Positions 6,816 through 15,689 are shown, counted from the stretch's first letter. The stretch is DNA of 64,000 bases from Pseudomonas putida (GCF_025905425.1 NZ_CP109603.1:1400001-1464000); one strand, 5' to 3'. The notes: a model not told the origin generated them from the letters alone. Numbers and translations are program-made.

Positions 6816-8084
6816 ATGAGTCTCAAAAACGATGCTCTCGAATACCATGCCCAGCCACGTCCTGGGAAACTCAGCGTAGAGCTCTCGAAGCCTACCGCCA
6901 CCGCCCGCGACCTCTCTTTGGCCTACAGCCCGGGTGTTGCCGAACCCGTGCGCGAAATCGCCCGTGAGCCTGAGCTGGCCTACTCGTACACCGGCAAGGG
7001 CAACCTGGTCGCGGTGATTTCCGATGGCACCGCCATCCTGGGCCTGGGTGACCTTGGCCCACTGGCCTCGAAACCGGTCATGGAAGGCAAGGGTGTTCTG
7101 TTCAAGCGTTTCGCTGGCATCGACGTGTTCGACATCGAAGTCGAGTCACAAAGCCCGCAAGCTTTCATCGACACCGTTCGCCGCATTTCGATCACCTTCG
7201 GTGGCATCAACCTCGAAGACATCAAGGCCCCAGAGTGCTTCGAGATCGAGCGCGCCCTGATCGAGCAGTGCGACATCCCGGTCTTCCACGATGACCAGCA
7301 CGGCACCGCGATCGTCACCGCCGCCGGCATGATCAACGCCCTGGAAATTGCCGGCAAGAAGCTGGAAGACGCCAAGATCGTCTGCCTGGGGGCCGGCGCT
7401 GCCGCCATTTCGTGCATGAAGCTGCTGGTCAGCATGGGTGCCAAGATCGAGAACATCTACATGATCGACCGCAGCGGCGTGATTCACGCTGGTCGCGACG
7501 ACCTGAACCGGTACAAGGCCCAATTCGCGCAGGCGACCGACAAGCGTACCCTGGCTGATGCCCTGAACGGTGCCGACGTGTTCGTTGGCCTGTCCGGCCC
7601 GAACCTGCTGAGCGCAGAAGGCCTGAAGTCGATGGCGGCCAACCCGATCGTGTTCGCTTGCTCGAACCCCGATCCGGAAATCGCCCCAGAGCTGGCTCAT
7701 GCCACCCGTAACGATGTGATCATGGCCACCGGTCGTTCCGACTACCCAAACCAGGTCAACAACGTGCTGGGGTTCCCGTTCATCTTCCGTGGCGCCCTGG
7801 ATGTTCGCGCCAAGCGCATCAACGAAGAAATGAAGATTGCCGCCGCCATTGCCTTGAAAGACCTGGCCAAACTGCCAGTGCCGAAGGAAGTCTGCGAAGC
7901 CTACGGCGTCGAGGGCTTGGAATTCGGCCGTGAGTACATCATTCCGAAGCCGCTGGACGCTCGTCTGATCACCGTGGTGGCCGATGCGGTAGCACGCGCT
8001 GCGATTGAGTCGGGTGTGGCCACCCTCCCGTACCCAACGCATTACCCGCTCTCATCCGTTTCTGAGGTGTTCGACGGCCTGTAA
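6816..8084 (+). CDS. maeB: NADP-type malic enzyme (short form)
   Basis: A 422-residue cytosolic malic enzyme converting malate to pyruvate and CO2 with reduction of NAD(P). Y37 in SLAYSPGVAEP and K92 in SKPVMEGKG match the catalytic tyrosine and lysine. FHDDQHGTA near 161 is the metal and substrate segment, and LGAGAAAISC near 195 begins the dinucleotide fold. Unlike enterobacterial MaeB it lacks the C-terminal phosphotransacetylase-like domain. The start has TAGGA eight bases upstream. Base composition is visibly more GC-rich in third positions than in the preceding operon, consistent with a core gene. A strong terminator follows. Confidence 0.9.
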   Translation: MSLKNDALEYHAQPRPGKLSVELSKPTATARDLSLAYSPGVAEPVREIAREPELAYSYTGKGNLVAVISDGTAILGLGDLGPLASKPVMEGKGVLFKRFAGIDVFDIEVESQSPQAFIDTVRRISITFGGINLEDIKAPECFEIERALIEQCDIPVFHDDQHGTAIVTAAGMINALEIAGKKLEDAKIVCLGAGAAAISCMKLLVSMGAKIENIYMIDRSGVIHAGRDDLNRYKAQFAQATDKRTLADALNGADVFVGLSGPNLLSAEGLKSMAANPIVFACSNPDPEIAPELAHATRNDVIMATGRSDYPNQVNNVLGFPFIFRGALDVRAKRINEEMKIAAAIALKDLAKLPVPKEVCEAYGVEGLEFGREYIIPKPLDARLITVVADAVARAAIESGVATLPYPTHYPLSSVSEVFDGL

Positions 8085-8112
8085 GTCTCGACTTCCCAGT
8101 ACTTGCGCCAAG

Positions 8113-8142
8113 GGCGCCTGCGTTATCGCCGGCGCCTTTTTT
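8113..8142 (+). terminator. Intrinsic terminator of maeB
   Basis: GGCGCC (8113-8118), then T, inner stem GCG-TTAT-CGC, C, and GGCGCC (8131-8136), followed by TTTTTTCT. It lies between the convergent maeB and the ABC permease; the T tract serves the plus strand only. Confidence 0.85.
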
Positions 8143-8154
8143 CTGCACGGCTTT

Positions 8155-10662
8155 TCACCCCTCCCGCAACACCGTCAACGGGCTGGCATTGAGCGCCCGC
8201 CTTGTGCCGAGCACCCCTGCGCCACCCACCAGCACTGCCCCTGCCAGCGGTAGCACGAGCAGCCACGGGTGTGGGGTCCATTGCAGGTCGAAGGCATAGC
8301 GGTACAACACCAGCGTGATCAGTTCGCAACCCAGTGCCGCAAGCAGCCCGCTGGCGGCACCCAGCAGGCCGAACTCGATACGCCGTGCCTTGACCAGCAA
8401 TGGCCGCGCCGCGCCCAGTGCGCGCAGCAGGGCGCCTTGGCGAATCCGTTCGTCCAGCGTTGCCTGCAAGCCCGCGAACAGCACCGCTAACCCTGCCGCC
8501 AGGACAAACAACAGCACGTATTCGACCGCCAGGGTGACTTGGGCGAGGATGCTGCGCAGCTGATCAAGCAAAGCGTCTACTTGCAAGATGGTCACCGCCG
8601 GGAAAGCCCGCGACAGGGCGACCACATCCAGGTCATGGCCCGGGGCGAGGTAGAAGCTGGTGAGGTAAGTCGTTGGCAACCCTTGCAGGGTTCCAGGCTG
8701 GAAGATCATGTAGAAATTCGGCTGGAAACTGTCCCAATGCACGCTGCGCAGGCTGCTGACCCGGGCCTGGCGTTGCTGGCCGCCAATGTCGAAGGTGAGC
8801 AGATCGCCCAGTTGCAGCTTCAGGCTGGTGGCCAACTCCGTCTCCACCGATACACCGGGGATCTCGTTGCCCGAAGGCAGGGCTTGCCACCAGTTGCCTG
8901 CCGTCAGCTGGTTGCCATCGGGCAGCTCGGCGGCCCAGGTCAGGCTGAGGTCGCGTTGCACGGCCCGCTCGCCTGCGGAGTCCTTGCTGACGATTTGCTG
9001 CACCGGCTGCTGGTTTATCTGGATCAGGCGGCCGGGTGTCACTGGATAAAGCGGTGCGGAGCTTGCGTTGACCTGCTGCAGGCGTTGGGCGAAGGGTTCG
9101 CGATCATCCGGCAGGATATTCAGGGCAAAGTGGTTGGGGGCGTCCTTGGGTAGTTGCGCTTGCCAGGTGTCGAGCAGTTCGGCGCGCAGGAGAGCCACCA
9201 GCGCCATGGCCAGCAGGATCAGGCCAAAAGCCAGGGCCTGGCCCGCAGCCGCCAAGGGATGGCGCAACAGTTGCCCCAGCCCGAGGCGCCAGGCCAGTGG
9301 TGCGCCGACCAACAATTGGCGCAGGCTACGCAGGCCCAGTAGCAGCAGGCCGCCAAGTACCACCGCGGCGACCAGGCCGCCGCCCAGCAATGCAAAGGTC
9401 AGCAGCAGGTCGAGGCTCAGGCGCCACATGATCAGGCCCAGGGTCAGCAGGGCGGCGCCATACACCAGCCAACTGCTGGGCGGCACCGGCAGCAGGTCAC
9501 GGCGTAGCACCCGTAGCGGGGGCACCTGGCCGAGGGCGGCAATTGGCGGCAGGGCGAAACCGGCCAGGGCCACCAGCCCAGTGCCGATGCCGGCCAGCGC
9601 CGGTACGATTCCGCCTGGTGGTACCACGCTCGGCAGCAGGCCGTGCAACAAGCGGAACAGGCCCAATTGCGCCAGCCAGCCGAGCAGGGCGCCTGCCACG
9701 GCGGCCACCAGGCCAAGCATGGCCAGTTGTAGGCAGTACAGGCCCAGTGCCTGCCGACGGGAGAGGCCCAGGCAGCGAAGTAGCGCACTGGCATCCAGGC
9801 GCCGGGCGGCGTAGCGGCTGGCCGACATGGCCACGGCGACGCCGGCCAGCAGTACCGCCACCAGGCTTGCCATGTTCAGATAGCGCTCGGCCTTGCTCAG
9901 GGCGCCACCGATCTGCTGGTTGCCGTCGCGGGTGTCGCGCAGTCGCTGGCTGGCTGCCAGGTCTTTCTCCACGGCCTGGCGATACTGGGCCAGCGCTTCG
10001 ACGTCGCCGCGCCACAGGTCGCGGTAGGACACCCGGCTACCGGGCTGGATTACCCCGGTCGCCTGCAGGTCCGCCAGGTTCATCATCACCCGCGGGGTGA
10101 GGCTATAGAAGTTATTGGCGCGGTCCGGCTCGTAGGTCAGCACGCGGCTCATGCGCAAGGTTTTCATGCCCACATCGATGCTGTCGCCGATCGACAGCCC
10201 CAGTGCGGCCAGCAGCCTCGGTTCGACCCAGGCCTCGCCTGGTGCCGGGCCGCCACCGGGGGCTTCCTCGGCATAGGGTGCTGCGGCGCTGCGTACCTGG
10301 CCGCGCAAGGGGTAGGCACCGTCGGCTGCCTTGACGCTGGACAGCTGGATACCGCTATCGCCGCCCACCACACTGGTGAACTCGACCACCTGTGCGTGGC
10401 GCAAGCCGAGTGATGTGCCGGCAGTGATCTGCTCGTCGCGGGCCGGCGAGCTGCCTTGCAGCACCAGGTCGGCGCCGAGGAACTCGCTGGCGCGCAGTTG
10501 CATGGCGCCGTTGAGGCGGGCACCGAAGTAACCGATGGCGGTGCTGGCGGCAACGGCCACCAGCAGGGCGAAGAACAGCACGCGCACTTCGCTGGCGCGG
10601 ATGTCGCGCAGCAATTGGCGTAGCGCCAGGCCGCACAGTCGGGAGAAGGGCATGCTGGTCAT
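8155..10662 (-). CDS. FtsX-like ABC transporter permease (YbbP type)
   Basis: An 835-residue inner-membrane permease with the MacB/FtsX layout: one N-terminal helix (about 25-45), a large periplasmic domain, three helices near 265-370, further helices, a second periplasmic domain and three C-terminal helices ending in VLREG. YbbP-type permeases pair with a YbbA ATPase, and the ATPase gene sits 5 bp upstream on the same strand. The arrangement YbbA-YbbP divergent from the esterase TesA is widespread in gammaproteobacteria. The transported substrate is unknown; removal of lipids or lipoproteins from the membrane is a common guess. A second ATG three codons downstream could also serve as start. 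Confidence 0.86.
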   Translation of the reverse strand: MTSMPFSRLCGLALRQLLRDIRASEVRVLFFALLVAVAASTAIGYFGARLNGAMQLRASEFLGADLVLQGSSPARDEQITAGTSLGLRHAQVVEFTSVVGGDSGIQLSSVKAADGAYPLRGQVRSAAAPYAEEAPGGGPAPGEAWVEPRLLAALGLSIGDSIDVGMKTLRMSRVLTYEPDRANNFYSLTPRVMMNLADLQATGVIQPGSRVSYRDLWRGDVEALAQYRQAVEKDLAASQRLRDTRDGNQQIGGALSKAERYLNMASLVAVLLAGVAVAMSASRYAARRLDASALLRCLGLSRRQALGLYCLQLAMLGLVAAVAGALLGWLAQLGLFRLLHGLLPSVVPPGGIVPALAGIGTGLVALAGFALPPIAALGQVPPLRVLRRDLLPVPPSSWLVYGAALLTLGLIMWRLSLDLLLTFALLGGGLVAAVVLGGLLLLGLRSLRQLLVGAPLAWRLGLGQLLRHPLAAAGQALAFGLILLAMALVALLRAELLDTWQAQLPKDAPNHFALNILPDDREPFAQRLQQVNASSAPLYPVTPGRLIQINQQPVQQIVSKDSAGERAVQRDLSLTWAAELPDGNQLTAGNWWQALPSGNEIPGVSVETELATSLKLQLGDLLTFDIGGQQRQARVSSLRSVHWDSFQPNFYMIFQPGTLQGLPTTYLTSFYLAPGHDLDVVALSRAFPAVTILQVDALLDQLRSILAQVTLAVEYVLLFVLAAGLAVLFAGLQATLDERIRQGALLRALGAARPLLVKARRIEFGLLGAASGLLAALGCELITLVLYRYAFDLQWTPHPWLLVLPLAGAVLVGGAGVLGTRRALNASPLTVLREG

Positions 10663-10667
10663 CGGGC

Positions 10668-11351
10668 TTAGACCTCCACCGGGGCCACCAGGCGCCCGGC
10701 GTCCAGGCGGATCAGGCGTCGGCAGCGTCTGGCCAGGCGTTCGTCATGGGTGACCAGCACCAGGGTCGTGCCGCGTTCCTTGTTCAATTCGAACAACAGG
10801 TCGCTGATGCGCTCGCCGGTATGGCTGTCCAGGTTGCCGGTGGGCTCGTCGGCGAACAGCACGGCAGGTTGCGCGGCGAAGGCGCGGGCGATGGCCACCC
10901 GTTGCTGCTCGCCGCCGGACAACTGGCGCGGCGTGTGGCTCAGGCGCTTGCCCAGGCCGACCCGTTCGAGCAGGGTTCGGGCGTGCTCGCGGGCATCGCG
11001 ACGGCCGTCCAGCTCAAGTGGCAGCATGACGTTCTCCAGGGCATTGAGGCTGTCGAGCAGTTGGAACGACTGGAACACGAACCCGACATGCTCGGCGCGC
11101 ACGCGGGCGCGCTGGTCCTCGTCCAATGGCCCCAGGTCGTGCCCGGCGAGGATGACCTTGCCGGCGCTGGGCCGGTCGAGGCCGGCAAGCAGGCCGAGCA
11201 GGGTCGACTTGCCCGAGCCCGAAGCGCCGACGATGGCCAGGCTGTCGCCCTGGGCGAGGTCTAGGGAAAGTGCGTGGAGGATGGTCAGGTCGCCTTCCGC
11301 GCTGGGGACCACTTTGCTAAGGTTCTGCGCAACGAGAATGCTGGGGCCCAT
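10668..11351 (-). CDS. ybbA: ABC transporter ATP-binding protein (YbbA type)
   Basis: A 227-residue ATPase of the LolD/MacB group. Walker A is GASGSGKST, the signature is LSGGEQQRVAIARAF, Walker B is VLFADEPTGNLD and the switch histidine is in VTHDE. I placed the start at MGPSILVAQNLSKV because the usual family length and fold begin there; the frame stays open upstream without a good start. It is followed after 5 bp by the FtsX-like permease, so the two form one exporter. Its start lies 10 bp from the start of the divergent tesA gene, so the two control regions must lie within the opposite coding sequences. Confidence 0.9.
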   Translation of the reverse strand: MGPSILVAQNLSKVVPSAEGDLTILHALSLDLAQGDSLAIVGASGSGKSTLLGLLAGLDRPSAGKVILAGHDLGPLDEDQRARVRAEHVGFVFQSFQLLDSLNALENVMLPLELDGRRDAREHARTLLERVGLGKRLSHTPRQLSGGEQQRVAIARAFAAQPAVLFADEPTGNLDSHTGERISDLLFELNKERGTTLVLVTHDERLARRCRRLIRLDAGRLVAPVEV

Positions 11352-11361
11352 GGAGAATCCA

Positions 11362-11967
11362 ATGCGAATGTGGTGGTTGAGTGCCGGTCTGGCCTTGTGT
11401 TGCCTGGCCCAGAGCGCCACGGCGGGAACGGTGCTGGTGGTGGGCGATAGTATCAGCGCCGGTTTTGGCCTGGATAGCCGCCAAGGGTGGGTCTCTTTGT
11501 TGCAGACCCGGCTCAAGGACGAAGGTTTCGATGATCAGGTGGTCAATGCCTCGATCAGCGGCGACACCAGTGCAGGGGGGCAGGCGCGGCTACCGGCGCT
11601 GCTTGCAGCGCACAAACCGGCAGTGGTGGTGCTGGAGTTGGGGGGGAATGATGGGCTGCGCGGGCAGCCGCCGGAGCAATTGCAACAAAATCTTGCTTCG
11701 ATGATCGAGCGTGCCCGGCAAGCTGGCGCCAAGGTGCTGCTGCTTGGGATGCGCCTGCCGCCCAACTATGGCGTGCGTTACACCACGGCGTTCGCCCAGG
11801 TGTATGAGCAGTTGGCGGTGGAAAAACAGGTACCGTTGGTGCCGTTTTTCCTGGAGGGCGTAGGGGGTGTGCCGGAGTTGATGCAGGCCGATGGCATCCA
11901 CCCGACGCAAGGTGCCCAGCAGCGCTTGTTGGAAAATGCCTGGCCGGCGATAAAACCCTTGCTGTGA
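11362..11967 (+). CDS. tesA: Periplasmic arylesterase / acyl-CoA thioesterase I
   Basis: A 201-residue SGNH hydrolase with a signal peptide ending near residue 21 (ATAG). Block I is GDSISAG with nucleophile S30, block II glycine is in ASISGDTS, block III is GGNDGLRG, and the block V Asp-His pair is in ADGIHPT near the C-terminus. TesA cleaves a broad range of esters and thioesters and lysophospholipids in the periplasm. GGAGA lies six bases before the ATG. It is divergent from the YbbA/YbbP exporter genes with only ten bases between the start codons. The short start was chosen because it gives a normal signal peptide directly. Confidence 0.92.
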   Translation: MRMWWLSAGLALCCLAQSATAGTVLVVGDSISAGFGLDSRQGWVSLLQTRLKDEGFDDQVVNASISGDTSAGGQARLPALLAAHKPAVVVLELGGNDGLRGQPPEQLQQNLASMIERARQAGAKVLLLGMRLPPNYGVRYTTAFAQVYEQLAVEKQVPLVPFFLEGVGGVPELMQADGIHPTQGAQQRLLENAWPAIKPLL

Positions 11968-12025
11968 CGCTTTAAACGGGGCCGGCTTTCGGCTAAGGTT
12001 GCGCCCCCCGTTTCGAGAGCCCCCG

Positions 12026-12307
12026 ATGCCGCGCCCTGCCTGGTCCCTTTATGCCTACCAACTGATCGAGCCTGACGAACAGCTCGACCTGTTTGCCTGC
12101 CAGGAAATCCGCGTCCACCTGGCGGCTCGCCAGCTTGAGCTGGGCGTGCCGGTCGACCGTACCCTGTGCGGCGGCCTGCTGCCCGCACAGCCGCGGTGGT
12201 CGGGTGTGCAACGCTCGATCTACCGGGACAACCGGCTGTGCACGCTTTGCCGCGCCATTCTAGACGCACAGCGGCGCGGCATGCGCCCGGTGTGGCCGCA
12301 GCTTTGA
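12026..12307 (+). CDS. Conserved-looking small cysteine-containing protein of unknown function
   Basis: A 93-residue protein I do not recognise. It begins MPRPAWSLYAYQLIEPDE and has four cysteines: one in LFACQE, one in TLCGGL and a CxxC pair in RLCTLCRAI. The last two groups could bind a metal. No signal peptide or membrane span is visible. No strong ribosome-binding site precedes the ATG; a TTG nine codons upstream is an alternative. It lies alone between tesA and an L,D-transpeptidase gene in the same direction. Codon usage is that of the GC-rich neighbours, which supports a real gene. Confidence 0.6.
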   Translation: MPRPAWSLYAYQLIEPDEQLDLFACQEIRVHLAARQLELGVPVDRTLCGGLLPAQPRWSGVQRSIYRDNRLCTLCRAILDAQRRGMRPVWPQL

Positions 12308-12426
12308 CGCGTAACCTGACACACCTTTCATCATCTGAAACGCTTGCATGATGCCAATGCCTCCCGCTTGCATCGAGGCGGGTGTACAATCGATCCTCTT
12401 GACCCACCTTTCGAAGGATTTACCGG

Positions 12427-13404
12427 ATGTTGCCGCGCTTTCCTGCCGTCACCCGTAGCCTGTCCCTGGCCACCCTGCTGGTAGCGGGCCCCGCTGCTGC
12501 GCTGGAACTGCCACTGCCACCCCCCGGTGAAGACATCGTCGGCCAGGTGCAGGTGATCAAGGCTAAGTACGAGGACACGTTCGCCGACATTGGCACTGCC
12601 AACGACCTCGGCTACCTGGAAATGATCGCCGCCAACCCGGGCGTCGACCCCTGGTTGCCCGGCGCCGGTACCGAGATCATCCTGCCGACCCGCTATGTGC
12701 TGCCGCCAGGCCCGCGCGAAGGCGTCGTCATCAACCTTGCCGAATACCGCCTGTACTACTTCCCGAAAGGGCAGAACGTGGTGCATACCTACCCGTTGGG
12801 CATCGGTCGTGAAGGGTGGGGGTCGCCGATTGCCAACACCAAGATCACCGCCAAGACCCCGAACCCGACCTGGACGCCGCCGGCTTCCATCCGTGCAGAG
12901 CACGCCGCCGATGGCGACATCCTGCCGACAGTGGTACCGGCGGGGCCCGACAACCCGTTGGGGCCTTTCAAGTTCACGCTGGGTGTACCGGGTTACCTGA
13001 TCCACGGTTCGAACAAGAAGTTCGGCATTGGCATGCGTACCAGTCATGGTTGCTTCCGCATGCTCAACAACAACGTACTGGAGCTTTCGAAGATGGTCCC
13101 GGTCGGTACACCGGTGCGCATCATCAACGAGCCTTACAAGTTCGGCATCAGTGCCGGCAAGGTCTATCTCGAAGCGCACACTCCGCTGGACGATCAGGGC
13201 AACCCGTCAGTGGTGGATAAACACACGGCGGTCATCAATGCCTTGCTCAAGCGTGAAGACCTGGCGAACAACCTGCGGATGAACTGGGACATGGTGCGTG
13301 ATGTGGTCGCTGCTGAAGATGGCATGCCCGTCGAGATTGCCGTGCCGGTCGAAAATCAGGGTACCGCACCGATGGTTACGAGCATCCCGCCCGAACTGCA
13401 ATAA
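12427..13404 (+). CDS. Periplasmic L,D-transpeptidase (YkuD family, ErfK/YbiS type)
   Basis: A 325-residue envelope enzyme. An N-terminal signal peptide ends near AAALE (residues 24-27). A LysM-like segment, DTFADIGTANDLGY to TEIILPTRYVLP (about 50-92), precedes the YkuD domain at about 97-235. Catalytic residues are H193 in LIHGSNKKFG and H207/C209 in SHGCFRM. Such enzymes form 3-3 peptidoglycan crosslinks or attach Lpp-type lipoproteins to peptidoglycan. The neighbouring gene encodes OprI, the Pseudomonas counterpart of Lpp, so OprI attachment is an attractive but unproven role. AAGGAT stands eight bases before the start. A hairpin terminator follows the stop. Confidence 0.92.
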   Translation: MLPRFPAVTRSLSLATLLVAGPAAALELPLPPPGEDIVGQVQVIKAKYEDTFADIGTANDLGYLEMIAANPGVDPWLPGAGTEIILPTRYVLPPGPREGVVINLAEYRLYYFPKGQNVVHTYPLGIGREGWGSPIANTKITAKTPNPTWTPPASIRAEHAADGDILPTVVPAGPDNPLGPFKFTLGVPGYLIHGSNKKFGIGMRTSHGCFRMLNNNVLELSKMVPVGTPVRIINEPYKFGISAGKVYLEAHTPLDDQGNPSVVDKHTAVINALLKREDLANNLRMNWDMVRDVVAAEDGMPVEIAVPVENQGTAPMVTSIPPELQ

Positions 13405-13423
13405 GGGTTTGCGAGCTGCCCAG

Positions 13424-13450
13424 GGCCTGCCGTAGTGCAGGCCTTTTCGT
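13424..13450 (+). terminator. Intrinsic terminator of the L,D-transpeptidase gene
   Basis: GGCCTGC (13424-13430), loop CGTAGT, GCAGGCC (13437-13443), then TTTTCGTTT. Confidence 0.8.
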
Positions 13451-13474
13451 TTGTGCGCTGCCTGTTGAGCGGCA

Positions 13475-13506
13475 ATAAAAAAGCCGACCCACAAGTGGGT
13501 CGGCTT
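13475..13506 (-). terminator. Intrinsic terminator of oprI
   Basis: A perfect 12-bp inverted repeat, AAGCCGACCCAC (13481-13492) and GTGGGTCGGCTT (13495-13506). On the minus strand it is followed by TTTTTTATTG. It ends 21 bp from the oprI stop codon. Confidence 0.88.
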
Positions 13507-13527
13507 CATAACAATCCGTGAGGACTA

Positions 13528-13779
13528 TTACTTGCGGCTGGCTTTGTCCAGCATACGCAGAGCGCGCTCGTTGGCTTCGTCAGCGGTCTGCTGAGCCTTC
13601 TGAGCGGCTGCCAGTGCGTCGTCAGCCTTACGGTAGGCTTCGTCAGCACGAGCTTGAGCGCGAGCTGCTGCGTCTTCAGTCGCAGTCAGACGAGCTTCGG
13701 TTTCTTTGGATACGCTGCTGCAACCGGTAGCCAGAACTGCGGCCAGAGCCAGAGCAGAGAATTTCAGAACGTTGTTCAT
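13528..13779 (-). CDS. oprI: Major outer-membrane lipoprotein OprI
   Basis: An 83-residue lipoprotein with signal peptide and lipobox LATGC (C20 is lipidated), then an alanine-rich heptad coiled coil ([16 protein letters not shown] onward) and a basic C-terminus RMLDKASRK typical of peptidoglycan-linked Lpp/OprI. The start at [10 protein letters not shown] gives exactly the usual OprI length; the frame remains open upstream but the ATG has AAGGGGA before it. OprI tethers the outer membrane to peptidoglycan in pseudomonads and is very abundant. A good terminator and an AT-rich upstream region fit strong expression. Confidence 0.95.
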   Translation of the reverse strand: MNNVLKFSALALAAVLATGCSSVSKETEARLTATEDAAARAQARADEAYRKADDALAAAQKAQQTADEANERALRMLDKASRK

Positions 13780-13846
13780 CGTGTTCCCCTTCAAGGACTT
13801 TCTATTAAAGAGCCATCTCTCGGAAAAGAGAAACTGGCCGGCGTAC

Positions 13847-13874
13847 ATAGTACCCATTACTTGTAGTAAGTAAA
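13847..13874 (-). promoter_or_regulatory. Candidate sigma70 promoter of oprI
   Basis: Read on the minus strand: TTTACT (13869-13874), 16 bp, TACTAT (13847-13852), about 70 bp upstream of the oprI start. The AT-rich stretch at 13880-14000 further upstream could act as an UP element. Confidence 0.45.
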
Positions 13875-14117
13875 CTGACTGAGCGCAAGAACTGCAAAAA
13901 AAATGTTGCTCCAGGTCACGCCGACAAGAATTGCGACGCGTTTGTGAAAAAAACGTACAGGGAGCGCAAGCGATTGTAGTGCTGAAACTTTTTTGTTGAA
14001 CTAACGGTGACTTTGACTGTCCTTGAGCGTCTTAAGGCCTAGAACATCCGGCGGCTGTTGGCGTACCGGGAAGAGTCGGTTGAACCACGGTTCTCGCCAA
14101 TTTTAACCGCTGCCACC

Positions 14118-14147
14118 TTGAGCAATCCTGCGTGCCGCGCCTACTAT
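14118..14147 (+). promoter_or_regulatory. Candidate sigma70 promoter of the GNAT gene
   Basis: TTGAGC (14118-14123), 18 bp, TACTAT (14142-14147), about 137 bp before the GNAT start. The remainder of the 505-bp gap between oprI and the GNAT gene shows no convincing gene; the stretch at 14150-14280 would be an untranslated leader. Confidence 0.4.
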
Positions 14148-14284
14148 CTTGTGAGTGCCGGAGGCAGAACGTTTGCAATCGCCTTGCGGTCCAAGGGGCA
14201 ACAGGTGGCGTAGAGGATTCTGTGCCGGATAAACCACCATCGGTTAAGGTATGGGTCTGCCGAGAAGACCTGCGAGGAGTAGTG

Positions 14285-14566
14285 ATGAGCGAAGCGCTGA
14301 CCATCCACCATGACCAGGCCGGTCATCAGTTCGAGACCAACGTGGACGGTCATCGTGCCTATCTGACGTACATGGATCTGGGCAAGCAGACGCTGGACAT
14401 CTATCGCACCTTCGTGCCTAACGCCCTGCGCGGGCGTGGTATTGCCGCAGCACTGACCGAGCGGGCCCTGGAGTATGCCGAGCAGATGGGCTACACGGTG
14501 ATCCCGTCGTGCTCTTATGTAGAACGCTACATGGAGCGTCAGCAGCGTCACTCGAGCAAGGTTTGA
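14285..14566 (+). CDS. Small GNAT-fold N-acetyltransferase (YjdJ/Gcn5-like)
   Basis: A 93-residue minimal GNAT protein of the GNAT_acetyltr_2 / YidJ type. The acetyl-CoA-binding signature is in NALRGRGIAAALTERALEYA, following the beta strand LDIYRTFVP, and VIPSCSYVERYM is the typical C-terminal strand with a conserved cysteine. The substrate of these short acetyltransferases is unknown; a metabolite or protein amine is usual. GAGGAGT lies just upstream of the ATG. A bidirectional terminator separates it from the convergent aroF gene. Extended upstream starts would lack ribosome-binding sites. Confidence 0.88.
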   Translation: MSEALTIHHDQAGHQFETNVDGHRAYLTYMDLGKQTLDIYRTFVPNALRGRGIAAALTERALEYAEQMGYTVIPSCSYVERYMERQQRHSSKV

Positions 14567-14578
14567 TCGACTAAAAAG

Positions 14579-14606
14579 AAGGGGCCGTTCGCGGCCCCTT
14601 TTTTAT
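14579..14606. terminator. Bidirectional intrinsic terminator between GNAT and DAHP synthase genes
   Basis: AAGGGGCCG (14579-14587), TTCG tetraloop, CGGCCCCTT (14592-14600), followed by TTTTATT. On the other strand the stem is followed by TTCTTTTTAG. Confidence 0.9.
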
Positions 14607-14612
14607 TGCTCT

Positions 14613-15689
14613 TCAGCCGCGCTGGCGCTGCGGCAGTACATCCTTGAGCTTGGCGTGCATGCTGCGCAGGGTTTTCTCGGTGGCGGACCAGTCGATGCAG
14701 GCGTCGGTCACCGAAACACCATATTGCAGTTCGTTCAGGTCTTTGGGGATCGACTGGCAGCCCCAGTTCAGATGGCTCTCGACCATCAGGCCAATGATCG
14801 ACTGGTTGCCTTCAAGGATCTGGTTGGCGACGTTTTCCATCACCAGTGGCTGCAGGGCCGGGTCCTTGTTGGAGTTGGCGTGGCTGCAGTCGACCATGAT
14901 GTTGGCCTTGATCTTGGCCTTGGCCAGGTCCTGTTCGCACAGCGCGACGCTGACCGAATCGTAGTTCGGCTTGCCATTGCCGCCGCGCAGTACCACGTGA
15001 CCGTAAGGGTTACCCTTGGTGGTGACGATGGATACGCCGCCTTCCTGGTTGATGCCGAGGAAGCGGTGCGGTTTGGATACCGACTGCAGGGCGTTGATCG
15101 CAACGGTCAGGCCGCCATCGGTGCCGTTCTTGAAACCGACTGCCGAAGACAGGCCCGAAGCCATTTCCCGGTGGGTCTGGGATTCGGTGGTACGGGCGCC
15201 AATCGCCGACCAGCTGATCAGGTCCTGCAGGTACTGCGGGGAAATCGGGTCGAGTGCTTCGGTGGCTGTCGGCAGGCCCATTTCAGCCAGGTCCAGCAGC
15301 AGTTGGCGACCGATGTGCAGGCCATCCTGAATCTTGAACGAGTCATCCAGGTACGGGTCGTTGATCAGGCCTTTCCAGCCAACGGTGGTGCGCGGTTTCT
15401 CGAAGTACACGCGCATGACCAGGTACAGGGTGTCGGACACCTCCGCCGCCAATACCTTCAGGCGTTCGGCGTACTCGTGGGCAGCCTTGATATCGTGGAT
15501 GGAGCAGGGGCCGACCACGACGAACAGGCGATGGTCCTTGCCGTCGAGAATATTGCGCACCACTTCGCGGCCGGCAGTCACGGTCTGCAGAGCCTTGGCG
15601 CTGAGGGGGATTTCCTTCTTGAGCTGATCGGGGGTGATCAGGGTCTCGTTGGAGGCAACGTTTAAGTCGTCGATCGGTAAATCAGCCAT
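14613..15689 (-). CDS. aroF: 3-deoxy-7-phosphoheptulonate synthase (DAHP synthase, class I)
   Basis: A 358-residue enzyme joining phosphoenolpyruvate and erythrose 4-phosphate, the first step of aromatic amino-acid biosynthesis. Motifs include VVGPCSIHD (metal/PEP site), the PEP-binding EKPRTTVGWKGL, GFKNGTDG and VDCSHANSNK. I chose the start MADLPIDDLNV, which gives the normal class Ia length (about 350-360); an upstream ATG would add 13 residues. The isozyme (Phe- or Tyr-sensitive) cannot be fixed from sequence alone, so the symbol is tentative. Transcription ends at the shared TTCG hairpin. Confidence 0.9.
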   Translation of the reverse strand: MADLPIDDLNVASNETLITPDQLKKEIPLSAKALQTVTAGREVVRNILDGKDHRLFVVVGPCSIHDIKAAHEYAERLKVLAAEVSDTLYLVMRVYFEKPRTTVGWKGLINDPYLDDSFKIQDGLHIGRQLLLDLAEMGLPTATEALDPISPQYLQDLISWSAIGARTTESQTHREMASGLSSAVGFKNGTDGGLTVAINALQSVSKPHRFLGINQEGGVSIVTTKGNPYGHVVLRGGNGKPNYDSVSVALCEQDLAKAKIKANIMVDCSHANSNKDPALQPLVMENVANQILEGNQSIIGLMVESHLNWGCQSIPKDLNELQYGVSVTDACIDWSATEKTLRSMHAKLKDVLPQRQRG

